Shown here: piece after piece, positions 17,229 to 25,264 of the stretch
Numbering within the stretch: position 1 is the stretch's first letter
Layout: each line of letters starts with the position of its first letter
From: Rubritalea tangerina
GTDB lineage: Bacteria > Verrucomicrobiota > Verrucomicrobiia > Verrucomicrobiales > Akkermansiaceae
NCBI RefSeq assembly: GCF_042683245.1
Contig: NZ_JBHUJB010000011.1
Span: 62,001-126,000 of the forward strand
Length of the DNA stretch: 64,000 nt
Direction: 5' to 3'
Notes under the pieces: model-generated
What the model was told of the DNA's origin: nothing
Database searches by the model: none
Seen by the model: the letters and a program-made list of their open reading frames with translations, nothing else
Translations under genes and position numbers: made by a program

Positions 17229-17903
17229 TTACTTCTGGTTCTCTGCTTCTACTTTCTGGCGTAGGGGCTTACCATACATCCCTACTAACCAAGCCACTAA
17301 CACCGCAGTGTAAAATTGGCCAATAATTGCTTCCATTTGACATAGTGAAGCTGCTCCTAGACTTTGGGGCGTAATGTCACCATAACCTAACGAGGTTAGT
17401 GTCACTAAACTGAAATAGTTGAAGATATGAATCTGGGGCAACCCATCCTTCTCTAGCAGCGCCCCACTGTATGCCCCACCATCAAGAGCATAGATCAAGT
17501 TATACGCAGCCCCCCACAAAAGCCCAATGATAAGATAGGTACACAAACTCCCTGCTATCACCTGGCCCGTTACCTTCTTCGCATTCCAAAGTTGCTTCAC
17601 AAACGAATAGAGAATCAACGCATAAAACCCTACAAATAATATGAGTGCGCTCTCACGACTGTATTGAATCACATCGTAGATTCCTAACCAGTATAGAATC
17701 AACGCAGGCCCTAACACAACTAAAGCAAATGGCTTCCTCGTCCCATCTCCCGCTGTGCGCGCTGCAAAAAATAAAACCACTGAGAGCCAGACGTGCATCA
17801 CTGTGCTCGCTATCGAGTTCGCCGGAATGAAGGGGCTTACTATGATGTAGATTAACAATATTACTAACAACCTAGAAAAACCACTCGATAGTCTCTTACT
17901 CAT
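17229..17903 (-). CDS. Two-TM-type potassium channel protein
   Basis: A 224-residue membrane protein whose C-terminal half has the K+-channel pore: a transmembrane helix (IAGSLCTYLIIGLLWGAAY), a re-entrant loop with the selectivity filter TSLGYGDI, and a final helix (IGQFYTAVLVAWLVGMYG). The N-terminal half adds about four hydrophobic helices. No cytoplasmic RCK/TrkA-N domain is present. It is packed between an outer-membrane factor (two-base gap) and HlyD (three-base gap). It is therefore translated together with an efflux system, which is unusual. A role in balancing charge or sensing envelope stress is only inference. Confidence 0.88.
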   Translation of the reverse strand: MSKRLSSGFSRLLVILLIYIIVSPFIPANSIASTVMHVWLSVVLFFAARTAGDGTRKPFALVVLGPALILYWLGIYDVIQYSRESALILFVGFYALILYSFVKQLWNAKKVTGQVIAGSLCTYLIIGLLWGAAYNLIYALDGGAYSGALLEKDGLPQIHIFNYFSLVTLTSLGYGDITPQSLGAASLCQMEAIIGQFYTAVLVAWLVGMYGKPLRQKVEAENQK

Positions 17904-17905
17904 AA

Positions 17906-19456
17906 TTACCCCTTACTTGTCGCTTCACTCACTTGAATCGGCTCAGGAAGGTCGAGAAACCTCCCCCAGTCAGTCCGCTGCTTCATCTTCTCTCTAATCT
18001 CAGGTGGAAGCGCATCCTCGCGGTCGCGCATCTCCCAACCACCACCAAGCGCCTTGTACATCGCTATGAAATCCGTAGCTATCGTCCCCTTCACTGATGC
18101 GTACTGGTCTTGGCGCTGAGTCAGCGACCGAATCGAGTCCAACACCCTCTGATAGTCAGTGAGACCATCCTTATATTGAATCATAGAAATCTCTGTAGAG
18201 CGCTTAGAACTCTCGACACCCAATCTCAAAAACTCAGCTTCCTTCTTGGTATGAACAAATCCAGTCATCCCATCCTCAACCTCTCTCGCCGCATTGAGAA
18301 CCGTATTTTGATACGCAGTAATCGTCTGCTCAAATCGCGCATCCTGCACCCTCACACTGTTCTTAATCCTTCCGTAATTGAGAATATTCCACCTGAAAGT
18401 AGGACCAAAGGTATACCCAACATTGTCGCTATCAAATGCATCTCCTAGCGAAGCGCCAGCTAAGTCAGTAGCACTCGTCCCTAGAAAACCTACAAGCGTA
18501 AAGCTTGGGTAAAGGTCAGCCTTAGCGATGCCAATCTGAGCACTCTGCGCCACTGCTAGCATCTCAGCTCTCCGAATATCTGGCCGCCTTCTCAACAGCT
18601 CAGCAGGCACTCCCACTGCCACCTTAATTGGCGCCTGAGGAATCCCCTTCCCGCCCCTCAACATCTGACGGATCGAATCCGCATCCTTCGCTAACAATAC
18701 ACTCAGAGCATTGTGCAGCTTGTAGAGGGTCGCTTGAAACCTCGGTATCTGTGACTGCGTATTCGTCAACAAGGTCTTAGCCTGTAAAACATCCAGCTCA
18801 GTGACCGTACCCGCCTCAAACTGCAATTCTACAATCTTTAACGACTCTTCCTGTAACTCAGCATTCTTTCGAGCAAGCTCAATGCGTTCCTCAATCGTCC
18901 TCACATTAACATAAGTCGTCGCAACCTCCGCCGTTAATGATGTCAAAATGTCATCAAAGTCTGCCACATCAGCCAACAAAGATGCGTCAGCGGAATCGAT
19001 CGACTTCCGAAACTTCCCCCAAAAATCTAACTCCCATGCTGCATCAAACCCAAAGGAAGTAGATACGAGATCCTGACCAGCTCCTCCCGGCGCGCGAAGA
19101 GCCAACACATCACCACTCAAGGCCTGCCCCTGAGGATAGAGGTTGCCGTGCGCAATGCCTAATATGGCACGCGACTCTAGTATCCGTAGCGCCGCAGTGC
19201 GTAAGGTCAAATTCTCAGAATACGCGCTCTCAACTAATTGATTGAGCTGCACATCATTGAATTGCTTCCACCACTCAAGATCCACCTTAGACTTGGAACC
19301 ACGTACTAGACTCGGATCCTTCAGGTCCCAGCTCTGTTGGATTGGAGCAACCGGTTCCACATACTCCGGCCCCACCATGCAACTCACCATACCTAATGGC
19401 AAAGTGGCTGCCACACCGCTGCTCAACCAGATTCCTTGTACTAATGACTTTCTCAT
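17906..19456 (-). CDS. Outer-membrane efflux lipoprotein (NodT/OprM family)
   Basis: The outer-membrane channel of a tripartite efflux system, 516 residues. The N-terminus carries a lipoprotein signal with lipobox GMVSC. Typical OMF words follow: GPEYVEP after the cysteine, FNDVQLNQLVESAYSENLTL, the SFGFDAAWELDFWGK segment and RRRPDIRRAE with IGIAKADLYPSF. Two repeats of the TolC-like outer membrane efflux fold are present. It begins three bases after the AI-2E-type gene. Together with HlyD and DUF2955 it supplies the full path across the envelope. Confidence 0.94.
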   Translation of the reverse strand: MRKSLVQGIWLSSGVAATLPLGMVSCMVGPEYVEPVAPIQQSWDLKDPSLVRGSKSKVDLEWWKQFNDVQLNQLVESAYSENLTLRTAALRILESRAILGIAHGNLYPQGQALSGDVLALRAPGGAGQDLVSTSFGFDAAWELDFWGKFRKSIDSADASLLADVADFDDILTSLTAEVATTYVNVRTIEERIELARKNAELQEESLKIVELQFEAGTVTELDVLQAKTLLTNTQSQIPRFQATLYKLHNALSVLLAKDADSIRQMLRGGKGIPQAPIKVAVGVPAELLRRRPDIRRAEMLAVAQSAQIGIAKADLYPSFTLVGFLGTSATDLAGASLGDAFDSDNVGYTFGPTFRWNILNYGRIKNSVRVQDARFEQTITAYQNTVLNAAREVEDGMTGFVHTKKEAEFLRLGVESSKRSTEISMIQYKDGLTDYQRVLDSIRSLTQRQDQYASVKGTIATDFIAMYKALGGGWEMRDREDALPPEIREKMKQRTDWGRFLDLPEPIQVSEATSKG

Positions 19457-19459
19457 CCT

Positions 19460-20578
19460 TTATGATGCTTCCTCTTGGAGTTCCTCATCTCCTGACGCTT
19501 GCTCAGGAGTATCACCAGCCTTCTCGTTGACCCATGCCATGAAGATTGCATAGGTGATAGAAAGTACCACCGCTCCAACAAAGAGCCCAACAATACCTGA
19601 CATCATCATCCCCCCAATCGCTCCCAACAAAATCACCAACATTGGTGTGTCAACTCCACGCGCCATCAACACTGGCTTCAATACCCCATCACTTGCAGAG
19701 ACTAAAAATGCCCAAATCAAGAAAATGATCGCTGGCGTCGTGTCATAAGCCGCAAACCCATATGCAGCAATCGGTCCCAAAATGATAATTGGCGGTAATT
19801 GAACAATCGCACAAATCAAAATTAACACACCCCAGACTCCCGCCGCTGGTATCCCCATTACCACCATTCCTATCGTCCCTAACACAGCTTGAATCACTGC
19901 CACACCTATCACGCCAGTCATCACACCTCTGATCGTTGCAACAGTGAGCTTCGTGAATTCCTCACCTCGGTTCGCATCGAAACTACGCGCAACCTTACTG
20001 GTGATGGCAAAGCCCTTCGCCGGATTAATCATCAAAACCCCAGCAATGATGAAAGATATCACAAACTGAACAATCCCACCTAAACCACTACCAATGCTCG
20101 CTACCAACTTTGTCGCCGCATCCTGAGCTAGCGGAGCGGTCGCCACAATAGCCCCCTTCAAATCAGTCGCCGCCATATTCCAAATCTCACTTACCTTCTT
20201 ACCCACCACAGGTATTTCCTCCACCTTCTCTGGCGCCTCCTGAATAAAGTCAACCTTGTTGTCCTTTAAGTCCTCCGCAACATACTGCACCACCTCCAGT
20301 GACGAACTCGCCAATAACCAAACCGGAACCACTAACACCGCCACTGCTACTAAACTAAACCCTACGCATGCCATCTTCCGTCTCCCCCCAAGCCACTTAG
20401 TGACCTTGTCAATAAAAGGACCAAAGGCCACCGCTATGATGATCGCCCAAACCACAGGCAGTACAAATGGCTTAATGATGTTGTAAGATAAGACTAAAAG
20501 CAAACCGATCAGAAATATCTTGGCCGCTACATCAATCGAATTCTTGATAAAGTTCTTATCAGAGTCAGACGCGTTCAT
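19460..20578 (-). CDS. AI-2E/PerM family transporter
   Basis: A 372-residue inner-membrane protein of the AI-2E transporter (PerM) superfamily, with about seven or eight hydrophobic helices. A large periplasmic or cytoplasmic domain lies between helices 3 and 4 (about residues 90-165). The conserved C-terminal half contains VIQAVLGTIGM, LPPIIILGPIAAYGF and GGMMMSGIVGLFVGAVVL. Family members include Na+/H+ antiporters and autoinducer exporters, so the substrate cannot be assigned. It is the first gene of the five-gene efflux operon. An inverted repeat of TTGTTAG/CTAACAA lies 27-49 bases before its ATG. The C-terminal tail is acidic. Confidence 0.88.
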   Translation of the reverse strand: MNASDSDKNFIKNSIDVAAKIFLIGLLLVLSYNIIKPFVLPVVWAIIIAVAFGPFIDKVTKWLGGRRKMACVGFSLVAVAVLVVPVWLLASSSLEVVQYVAEDLKDNKVDFIQEAPEKVEEIPVVGKKVSEIWNMAATDLKGAIVATAPLAQDAATKLVASIGSGLGGIVQFVISFIIAGVLMINPAKGFAITSKVARSFDANRGEEFTKLTVATIRGVMTGVIGVAVIQAVLGTIGMVVMGIPAAGVWGVLILICAIVQLPPIIILGPIAAYGFAAYDTTPAIIFLIWAFLVSASDGVLKPVLMARGVDTPMLVILLGAIGGMMMSGIVGLFVGAVVLSITYAIFMAWVNEKAGDTPEQASGDEELQEEAS

Positions 20579-20604
20579 AAATAGTTAGGGTGCATGTGGT
20601 GATA

Positions 20605-20627
20605 TTGTTAGAACAAGAGGCTAACAA
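20605..20627. promoter_or_regulatory. Inverted repeat upstream of the efflux operon
   Basis: The arms TTGTTAG (20605-20611) and CTAACAA (20621-20627) form a perfect seven-base inverted repeat with a nine-base spacer. It is 26 bases upstream of the AI-2E-type ATG. Two further GTTAG/CTAAC copies lie close by (near 20584 and 20655). The position and symmetry fit an operator for a dimeric repressor, but no regulator gene is in the operon. Confidence 0.45.
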
Positions 20628-20724
20628 CTATTAGAACCATGCTATAAACACCTCCTAACTATCTTTCAAGAGTATTCTCCTTCCAGCTTCGACACAGACC
20701 ACCCCTCACGACCTCTCAAAATAC

Positions 20725-20756
20725 AAAAAACTGGCCACACTCCACAGTGTGACCAG
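20725..20756 (-). terminator. Terminator after the GntR/PEP-CTERM ORF
   Basis: On the minus strand the 11-base arms CTGGTCACACT and AGTGTGGCCAG pair around a GTGG loop and are followed by six T. It lies about 50 bases past the stop of the PEP-CTERM ORF, so the 3' end of that gene retains a normal terminator. Confidence 0.85.
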
Positions 20757-20803
20757 CCGTGACAGACTTTTCTACCCACCTTCATGCGGGTGAAAATAGA
20801 ACT

Positions 20804-21178
20804 TTACTTGCGGCGACGTAGAATCAGAGCCAAACCACCAAGCCCCAACAAGGCCGTGGTGCTCGGCTCAGGAACTGCCACAAAGTCATTGACGATGATA
20901 TCATCAAAGCTCGCGCCACCAGTATTCGTTGCTCCGGAGTTGAGTAATAGACGTACTTTCTCATCCCCAGTTTGTTTGATAGCGACAGACTCATTTGTCC
21001 ACCCCTCCTGCTCCAGTAAATCAATCGCCTTACGCATTGTTTTCCGACTTACCGAAAGCATCGATGCCAAAGAACGTTCTCCTGGTAAACTCCCGCTAAA
21101 TTGCCCTGATAGAATGCTCTGCTTTAAAGCATTCGCAGTTTGTAGCACACGGTTTTCAATAGGCGGAATTGCAAGCAT
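20804..21178 (-). CDS. Chimeric ORF: GntR-type DNA-binding domain joined to a PEP-CTERM tail
   Basis: The 124-residue frame joins two unrelated parts. Residues 1-60 match a GntR-type winged helix: LKQSILSGQF, LPGERSLASMLSVSRKTMRKAI, and the closing LLEQEGW. Residues 61-124 match the end of an exported carbohydrate-binding-like protein: VAIKQTGDEKVRLLL, GGASFDDI, then a PEP-CTERM sorting signal with VPEP at 102-105, a hydrophobic helix and RRRK at the end. There is no N-terminal signal peptide, so the tail could not reach its exosortase. The parts meet in frame near Trp60 (codon 20999-21001). I infer a fossil fusion by deletion or recombination, probably non-functional or acting only as a regulator fragment. 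The frame is intact and keeps a terminator. Confidence 0.75.
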   Translation of the reverse strand: MLAIPPIENRVLQTANALKQSILSGQFSGSLPGERSLASMLSVSRKTMRKAIDLLEQEGWTNESVAIKQTGDEKVRLLLNSGATNTGGASFDDIIVNDFVAVPEPSTTALLGLGGLALILRRRK

Positions 21179-21238
21179 AGGACTTGGTTAGTATATGTCT
21201 CATAGAGAACTTCTCCCCCTGTTCCCAGTTTGAAAACA

Positions 21239-22588
21239 TCATTCTGAGGACTGACGAATCTTGAGAAATGGCAACAGAAAGACAAAGAATGCCCCCAGCG
21301 CAGCATCTAGCAGAAACACTTGAAAGTAAGTGAACCCCCAGCCACCTTTGCCTGTTGCTGTCATTGCCTGCCCTTGCCACCAATAACAATACATCGTGAC
21401 CACATTGATCAAGGCCATGCAGGCGGTAAAATGAGTCGCACTAATCTTTGGATTCACAATATCCATAAAAAAGGCGGTACGTACACCGTACATCAGCCCT
21501 TGAAAACAGGAATAGACAATACTCGCCATCCACCAAGCTCGAATCAAACCATCGTGCCTAGGCCACGTTCCATCCCCATTGCCCGCAGTAGGATAAATCC
21601 ACCCCTCGCTCTGTAATCGCCACCCCATCCACAATGTCGGCAATAATGTCCCCAGACCAAAAATTGCCAACGCCTTCTTACGCCCAATTTTGTCTGACAA
21701 GTAGCCCCCCGTCATACAAAACACAATAAATACAATGGAGGCAACCAAGCCCATCAGAGCAATTTCATCGTCTTTCATCCCCAGTGTCGGAGTCAGTATT
21801 GTCGATACCACTAAGCTCAATGCCATCCCCCCAACAGGTAATAAAGCTAAGCAAAGCCCTAAGAACCCTTGCTTGCTCAAAAAGAACGTCTTCCCGACCT
21901 CTTTGAGGTACCCACCAACTTCAGCCACCGTATATTTCCACCCCCTAAGTTCCGCCATTTCCCCCTCCTCAGCATTCAACTTCTTTTCACAAATCCAGAA
22001 AACCACCATCAATAATACCCCTAACAAAAGAACGGGCACCATCATGCTCGCCATGCTGAAACCTAAGGATTCCTTCAAAAATAAAACTCCTGACCCACCA
22101 ATCGCGGCCCCCAGTTGAGCCCCTGCAAACATCAAGCCATTCGCCAAACCACGCTCATGTTCCTCCAAAGTCGTACAAGCTAGCCCATCAATCGCCACAT
22201 CCTGCGTCGCTGCAAAAACATTGTGAACGATCAATAAGACAGTAAAGAGACCAAGCCCCACTATCGTCCCACCCTCCATTTTTGGGAAGTAAGCCATCGC
22301 AAGCAACAAACTCAGCAACATTCCTATCTGGCTCCCGACAATCCATTGCTTGCGTGCACCAAAGCGACGAAAGTGTAAGTTATCGACAAAGGGTCCCATC
22401 AAAAACTTCCAGGACCAAGGTAACATGATCGTTGCTGCAAAGGTACCCAAAGCCGCAGCCTCCATCCCCATCCTCTTAAATTCTAACGCAAGAGCCACAC
22501 CTGTGAAGCCTTGGGGCAATCCCTCGCTCACATATAACGCAAAAAATGCCGCTAACCTCCCCTTCTTGTGCTCGAGTAAATTCCCCAT
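21239..22588 (-). CDS. AmpG-like major facilitator superfamily transporter
   Basis: A 449-residue MFS permease with about twelve hydrophobic helices. The N-terminus (YVSEGLPQGFTGVALALEF) and the loop after helix 2 (LPWSWKFLMGPFVDNL, then GARKQW) match the AmpG/acetyl-CoA-transporter-like branch, in which AmpG imports anhydro-muropeptides for cell-wall recycling. The motif GGYLSDKIGRKKAL is the usual MFS loop repeated in the second half. AmpG-like members also carry other solutes in Verrucomicrobia, so muropeptide import is plausible rather than shown. It lies alone between the chimeric ORF and ftsH and ends in KIRQSSE. Confidence 0.85.
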   Translation of the reverse strand: MGNLLEHKKGRLAAFFALYVSEGLPQGFTGVALALEFKRMGMEAAALGTFAATIMLPWSWKFLMGPFVDNLHFRRFGARKQWIVGSQIGMLLSLLLAMAYFPKMEGGTIVGLGLFTVLLIVHNVFAATQDVAIDGLACTTLEEHERGLANGLMFAGAQLGAAIGGSGVLFLKESLGFSMASMMVPVLLLGVLLMVVFWICEKKLNAEEGEMAELRGWKYTVAEVGGYLKEVGKTFFLSKQGFLGLCLALLPVGGMALSLVVSTILTPTLGMKDDEIALMGLVASIVFIVFCMTGGYLSDKIGRKKALAIFGLGTLLPTLWMGWRLQSEGWIYPTAGNGDGTWPRHDGLIRAWWMASIVYSCFQGLMYGVRTAFFMDIVNPKISATHFTACMALINVVTMYCYWWQGQAMTATGKGGWGFTYFQVFLLDAALGAFFVFLLPFLKIRQSSE

Positions 22589-22675
22589 CAGCGGAGCCTA
22601 CACATCCCCATGAGCCACGCACTGCTAGAATGCTCGAATGACAGTTTTTGATACAGATCACTCCCATATCTGCAC

Positions 22676-22710
22676 AAAAAACGAGTGACTCAGTCTCCCA
22701 AGTCACTCGT
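22676..22710 (-). terminator. Rho-independent terminator after ftsH
   Basis: On the minus strand the ten-base arms ACGAGTGACT and AGTCACTCGT pair perfectly around a ten-base loop and run into six T. It begins 25 bases after the ftsH stop and separates ftsH from the MFS gene. Confidence 0.88.
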
Positions 22711-22734
22711 TAAAATTTGCGGCTACTATCTCAG

Positions 22735-25143
22735 TTAAGCTGGGGCTCCTACCACTTCGCCAGCAAGCGGGTCGTCGTCCTCTTTTGAGTCTTCGACTTC
22801 CTTTTTCTTAGGCTCATCAATTGAGGGAGCCAATGGCGGTTCGGGTGGTGTCGGCGCACTCGGTGGATTCGTCATTTCCCCCTTCAACAAGAGGTCAGTG
22901 ATCTGTTCGCCGTCCAAGGTCTCAAATTCAAGCAAAGCTTTTGCAATGAGGTCCAGTGACTCGCGATGCTCAGTCAACATATCAACAGCACGCTGGTAGG
23001 CATCATCAATGAAGGTCTTGATCTCAAAATCAATCTTTCGAGCGGTCTCTTCAGAATAGCTCTTGCCCTCATTGGGTACAAACATCTCGGTGTTGCTATC
23101 ACTGCCGTACTCGACCATGCCGAGTTCCTCACTCATCCCCCACTCGCAGACCATCTTACGTGCAATGTTTGTCGCTTGGCGAATGTCTCCCATTGCCCCA
23201 TTCGTCGGGTTCCCGAAGACGAGTTCCTCAGCCACGCGTCCACCCATCGCCACACAAAGTTGGTCGATCAATTCCGCTCTGCGGTAACTAAACTTATCCT
23301 CCTTCGGCAAGAACATCGCCATACCTAAGGACGGACCACGTGGAATAATAGTCACCTTGTGTAAGGCATCCGTGTGCTCACAGAGGATGTTCAAAATAGC
23401 GTGGCCAGCTTCGTGGTAGGCCGTATTCTCTTTCTCCTTGTCTGAGAGTGCCAAAGAACGACGCTCACGCCCCCATCGAACCTTGTCGCGCGCTTCTTCC
23501 ATCTCTGCAATCGTCACTTCCACCTTGCCTAAACGAGCAGCCAGTAGTGCAGCTTCGTTGATCAAGTTAGCTAGCTCAGCTCCGGAGAAACCAGGTGTAC
23601 CTCGTGCAACCACGCTGAGATCCACATCACCAGAGATCTTAATCTTCTTGGCATGCACCTTGAGAATTTGCTCACGCCCAACCACGTCTGGGAGTGACAC
23701 ACGCACCTGACGGTCAAAACGTCCAGGACGCAATAAGGCCGGATCGAGTACATCAGGGCGGTTCGTGGCAGCCACAATGATCACACCTGAACGTGCGTCG
23801 AAACCATCCATCTCAACCAATAAAGCATTGAGGGTTTGCTCGCGCTCGTCGTGACCACCGCCCATGCCGTGACCACGGTGACGGCCTACTGCATCAATCT
23901 CATCGATGAAAACAATACAAGGTGAGTTCTTCTTCCCTTGCTCAAACATGTCGCGCACGCGGCTCGCCCCCACACCCACAAACATCTCAACAAAGTCAGA
24001 CCCAGAAATAGAGAAAAATGGCACATCCGCTTCTCCCGCGATCGCACGAGCCAAAAGCGTCTTACCAGTTCCCGGAGGGCCCACCATCAATACACCCTTA
24101 GGAATATTAGCACCCAACTTCTCAAATTTCTTAGGAGCCTTAAGGAAGTCAACAATCTCGTACAGCTCTTCCTTGGCCTCGTGAATACCTGCCACATCTT
24201 TGAAAGTCACTCTGCCCTTGTCCATAGAAAGCAACTTTGCCTTCGACTTGCCAAAGTTCATCGCGCCCTTGCCAGCATTCTTCATCTGGAATCGGAACAA
24301 GAAGAACAATAATCCCACGATCAATAAGATCGGTAAAATTTGCACCAGCACAAAGCCCATCGTGTTGCTCTCAGGAGTCGTGCGGGCCGACTCAAGTAAA
24401 TTGCGCTCCGCCTCAGAGATGGCGAACAAATTCACTTCCACGGAAAATGGGACAAAAGTAGGTGTCACGTCAGCTTTCAATGGCCATACCTTTCTCACAC
24501 CCTCCAATACCGCATCATTGCTATTAGCTGTCTTGTAGAGCTTTAGTGACCGTTCACCCGCTAATTCAACCTCGCCCAAAGCAATCCACTTGCGGAGTTC
24601 CTTGAGTGTGATGTTTTGAGAATCTGCAGCCGTCGATATGTCTTCAACCACGATCAATGGCACATTCTGCTCACGTCTCAGGCGGTCGACCTCGCGCTGG
24701 TCCAAACTCGTGTCAATCGCCACGCGGAAGCTCTCCATCTGCGGACTCGCGTCTTTGTTGCGGTACTCAGCAGTATCTATAAACCCTTTCACCTGACCTG
24801 AAGTCGTCGTCTCCTTCGTGACAAATTTCAGACGGCTCTCGGGGCTCAGTTTGAGATCCTTAAGTACTTTGTTTTTCTCCGCGGGATCCGTCACCGCTTT
24901 CACACTGTCGAGCTCGTATGGGTCAATCAGCACTTTCTCACTCTCCAAGGCGGTGCGGAACTGCGCAAAATCAATCTTCTTACCATTCTTCTCGGTAGTG
25001 CTCTGGTACGCTAAAATCAATACGCCAATGGCGAGTGCAAAAAGGATCATCACTCTCCAGTTCGGTCCCTTAGCCTGTTGAGGCTGACCGTTTTGTGGTC
25101 CTCTGGACTGGGGTGTTTTCTCAGGTGGTCGTTGGTCTGACAT
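22735..25143 (-). CDS. ftsH: ATP-dependent zinc metalloprotease FtsH
   Basis: The membrane-anchored AAA+ protease that degrades unneeded membrane and soluble proteins. It has 802 residues, longer than the ~645 of E. coli. A proline/glutamine-rich start is followed by TM1 (about 29-47) and an extended extracytoplasmic domain of about 215 residues. TM2 (about 262-283) leads to the AAA domain with Walker A GPPGTGKT (near 352-359), Walker B IVFIDEID and the second region of homology (ATNRPDVLDPALLRPGRFD). The zinc site is HEAGH near residue 574. The C-terminal 45 residues are rich in Pro, Glu and Asp. The large extracytoplasmic domain accounts for the added length. The gene diverges from the giant ABC protein. 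Confidence 0.97.
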   Translation of the reverse strand: MSDQRPPEKTPQSRGPQNGQPQQAKGPNWRVMILFALAIGVLILAYQSTTEKNGKKIDFAQFRTALESEKVLIDPYELDSVKAVTDPAEKNKVLKDLKLSPESRLKFVTKETTTSGQVKGFIDTAEYRNKDASPQMESFRVAIDTSLDQREVDRLRREQNVPLIVVEDISTAADSQNITLKELRKWIALGEVELAGERSLKLYKTANSNDAVLEGVRKVWPLKADVTPTFVPFSVEVNLFAISEAERNLLESARTTPESNTMGFVLVQILPILLIVGLLFFLFRFQMKNAGKGAMNFGKSKAKLLSMDKGRVTFKDVAGIHEAKEELYEIVDFLKAPKKFEKLGANIPKGVLMVGPPGTGKTLLARAIAGEADVPFFSISGSDFVEMFVGVGASRVRDMFEQGKKNSPCIVFIDEIDAVGRHRGHGMGGGHDEREQTLNALLVEMDGFDARSGVIIVAATNRPDVLDPALLRPGRFDRQVRVSLPDVVGREQILKVHAKKIKISGDVDLSVVARGTPGFSGAELANLINEAALLAARLGKVEVTIAEMEEARDKVRWGRERRSLALSDKEKENTAYHEAGHAILNILCEHTDALHKVTIIPRGPSLGMAMFLPKEDKFSYRRAELIDQLCVAMGGRVAEELVFGNPTNGAMGDIRQATNIARKMVCEWGMSEELGMVEYGSDSNTEMFVPNEGKSYSEETARKIDFEIKTFIDDAYQRAVDMLTEHRESLDLIAKALLEFETLDGEQITDLLLKGEMTNPPSAPTPPEPPLAPSIDEPKKKEVEDSKEDDDPLAGEVVGAPA

Positions 25144-25264
25144 AGTAAGTCTATCTGGTCTGGGGCCCCTCTTGCTTCAGAGCCCCTCTAAATGCTTGCG
25201 CGAAAGGTAGTACGGCTTTCAGAAAAATAAATCCTTTTTTCTGTCGGCTTGCCATCGGTTAGAT

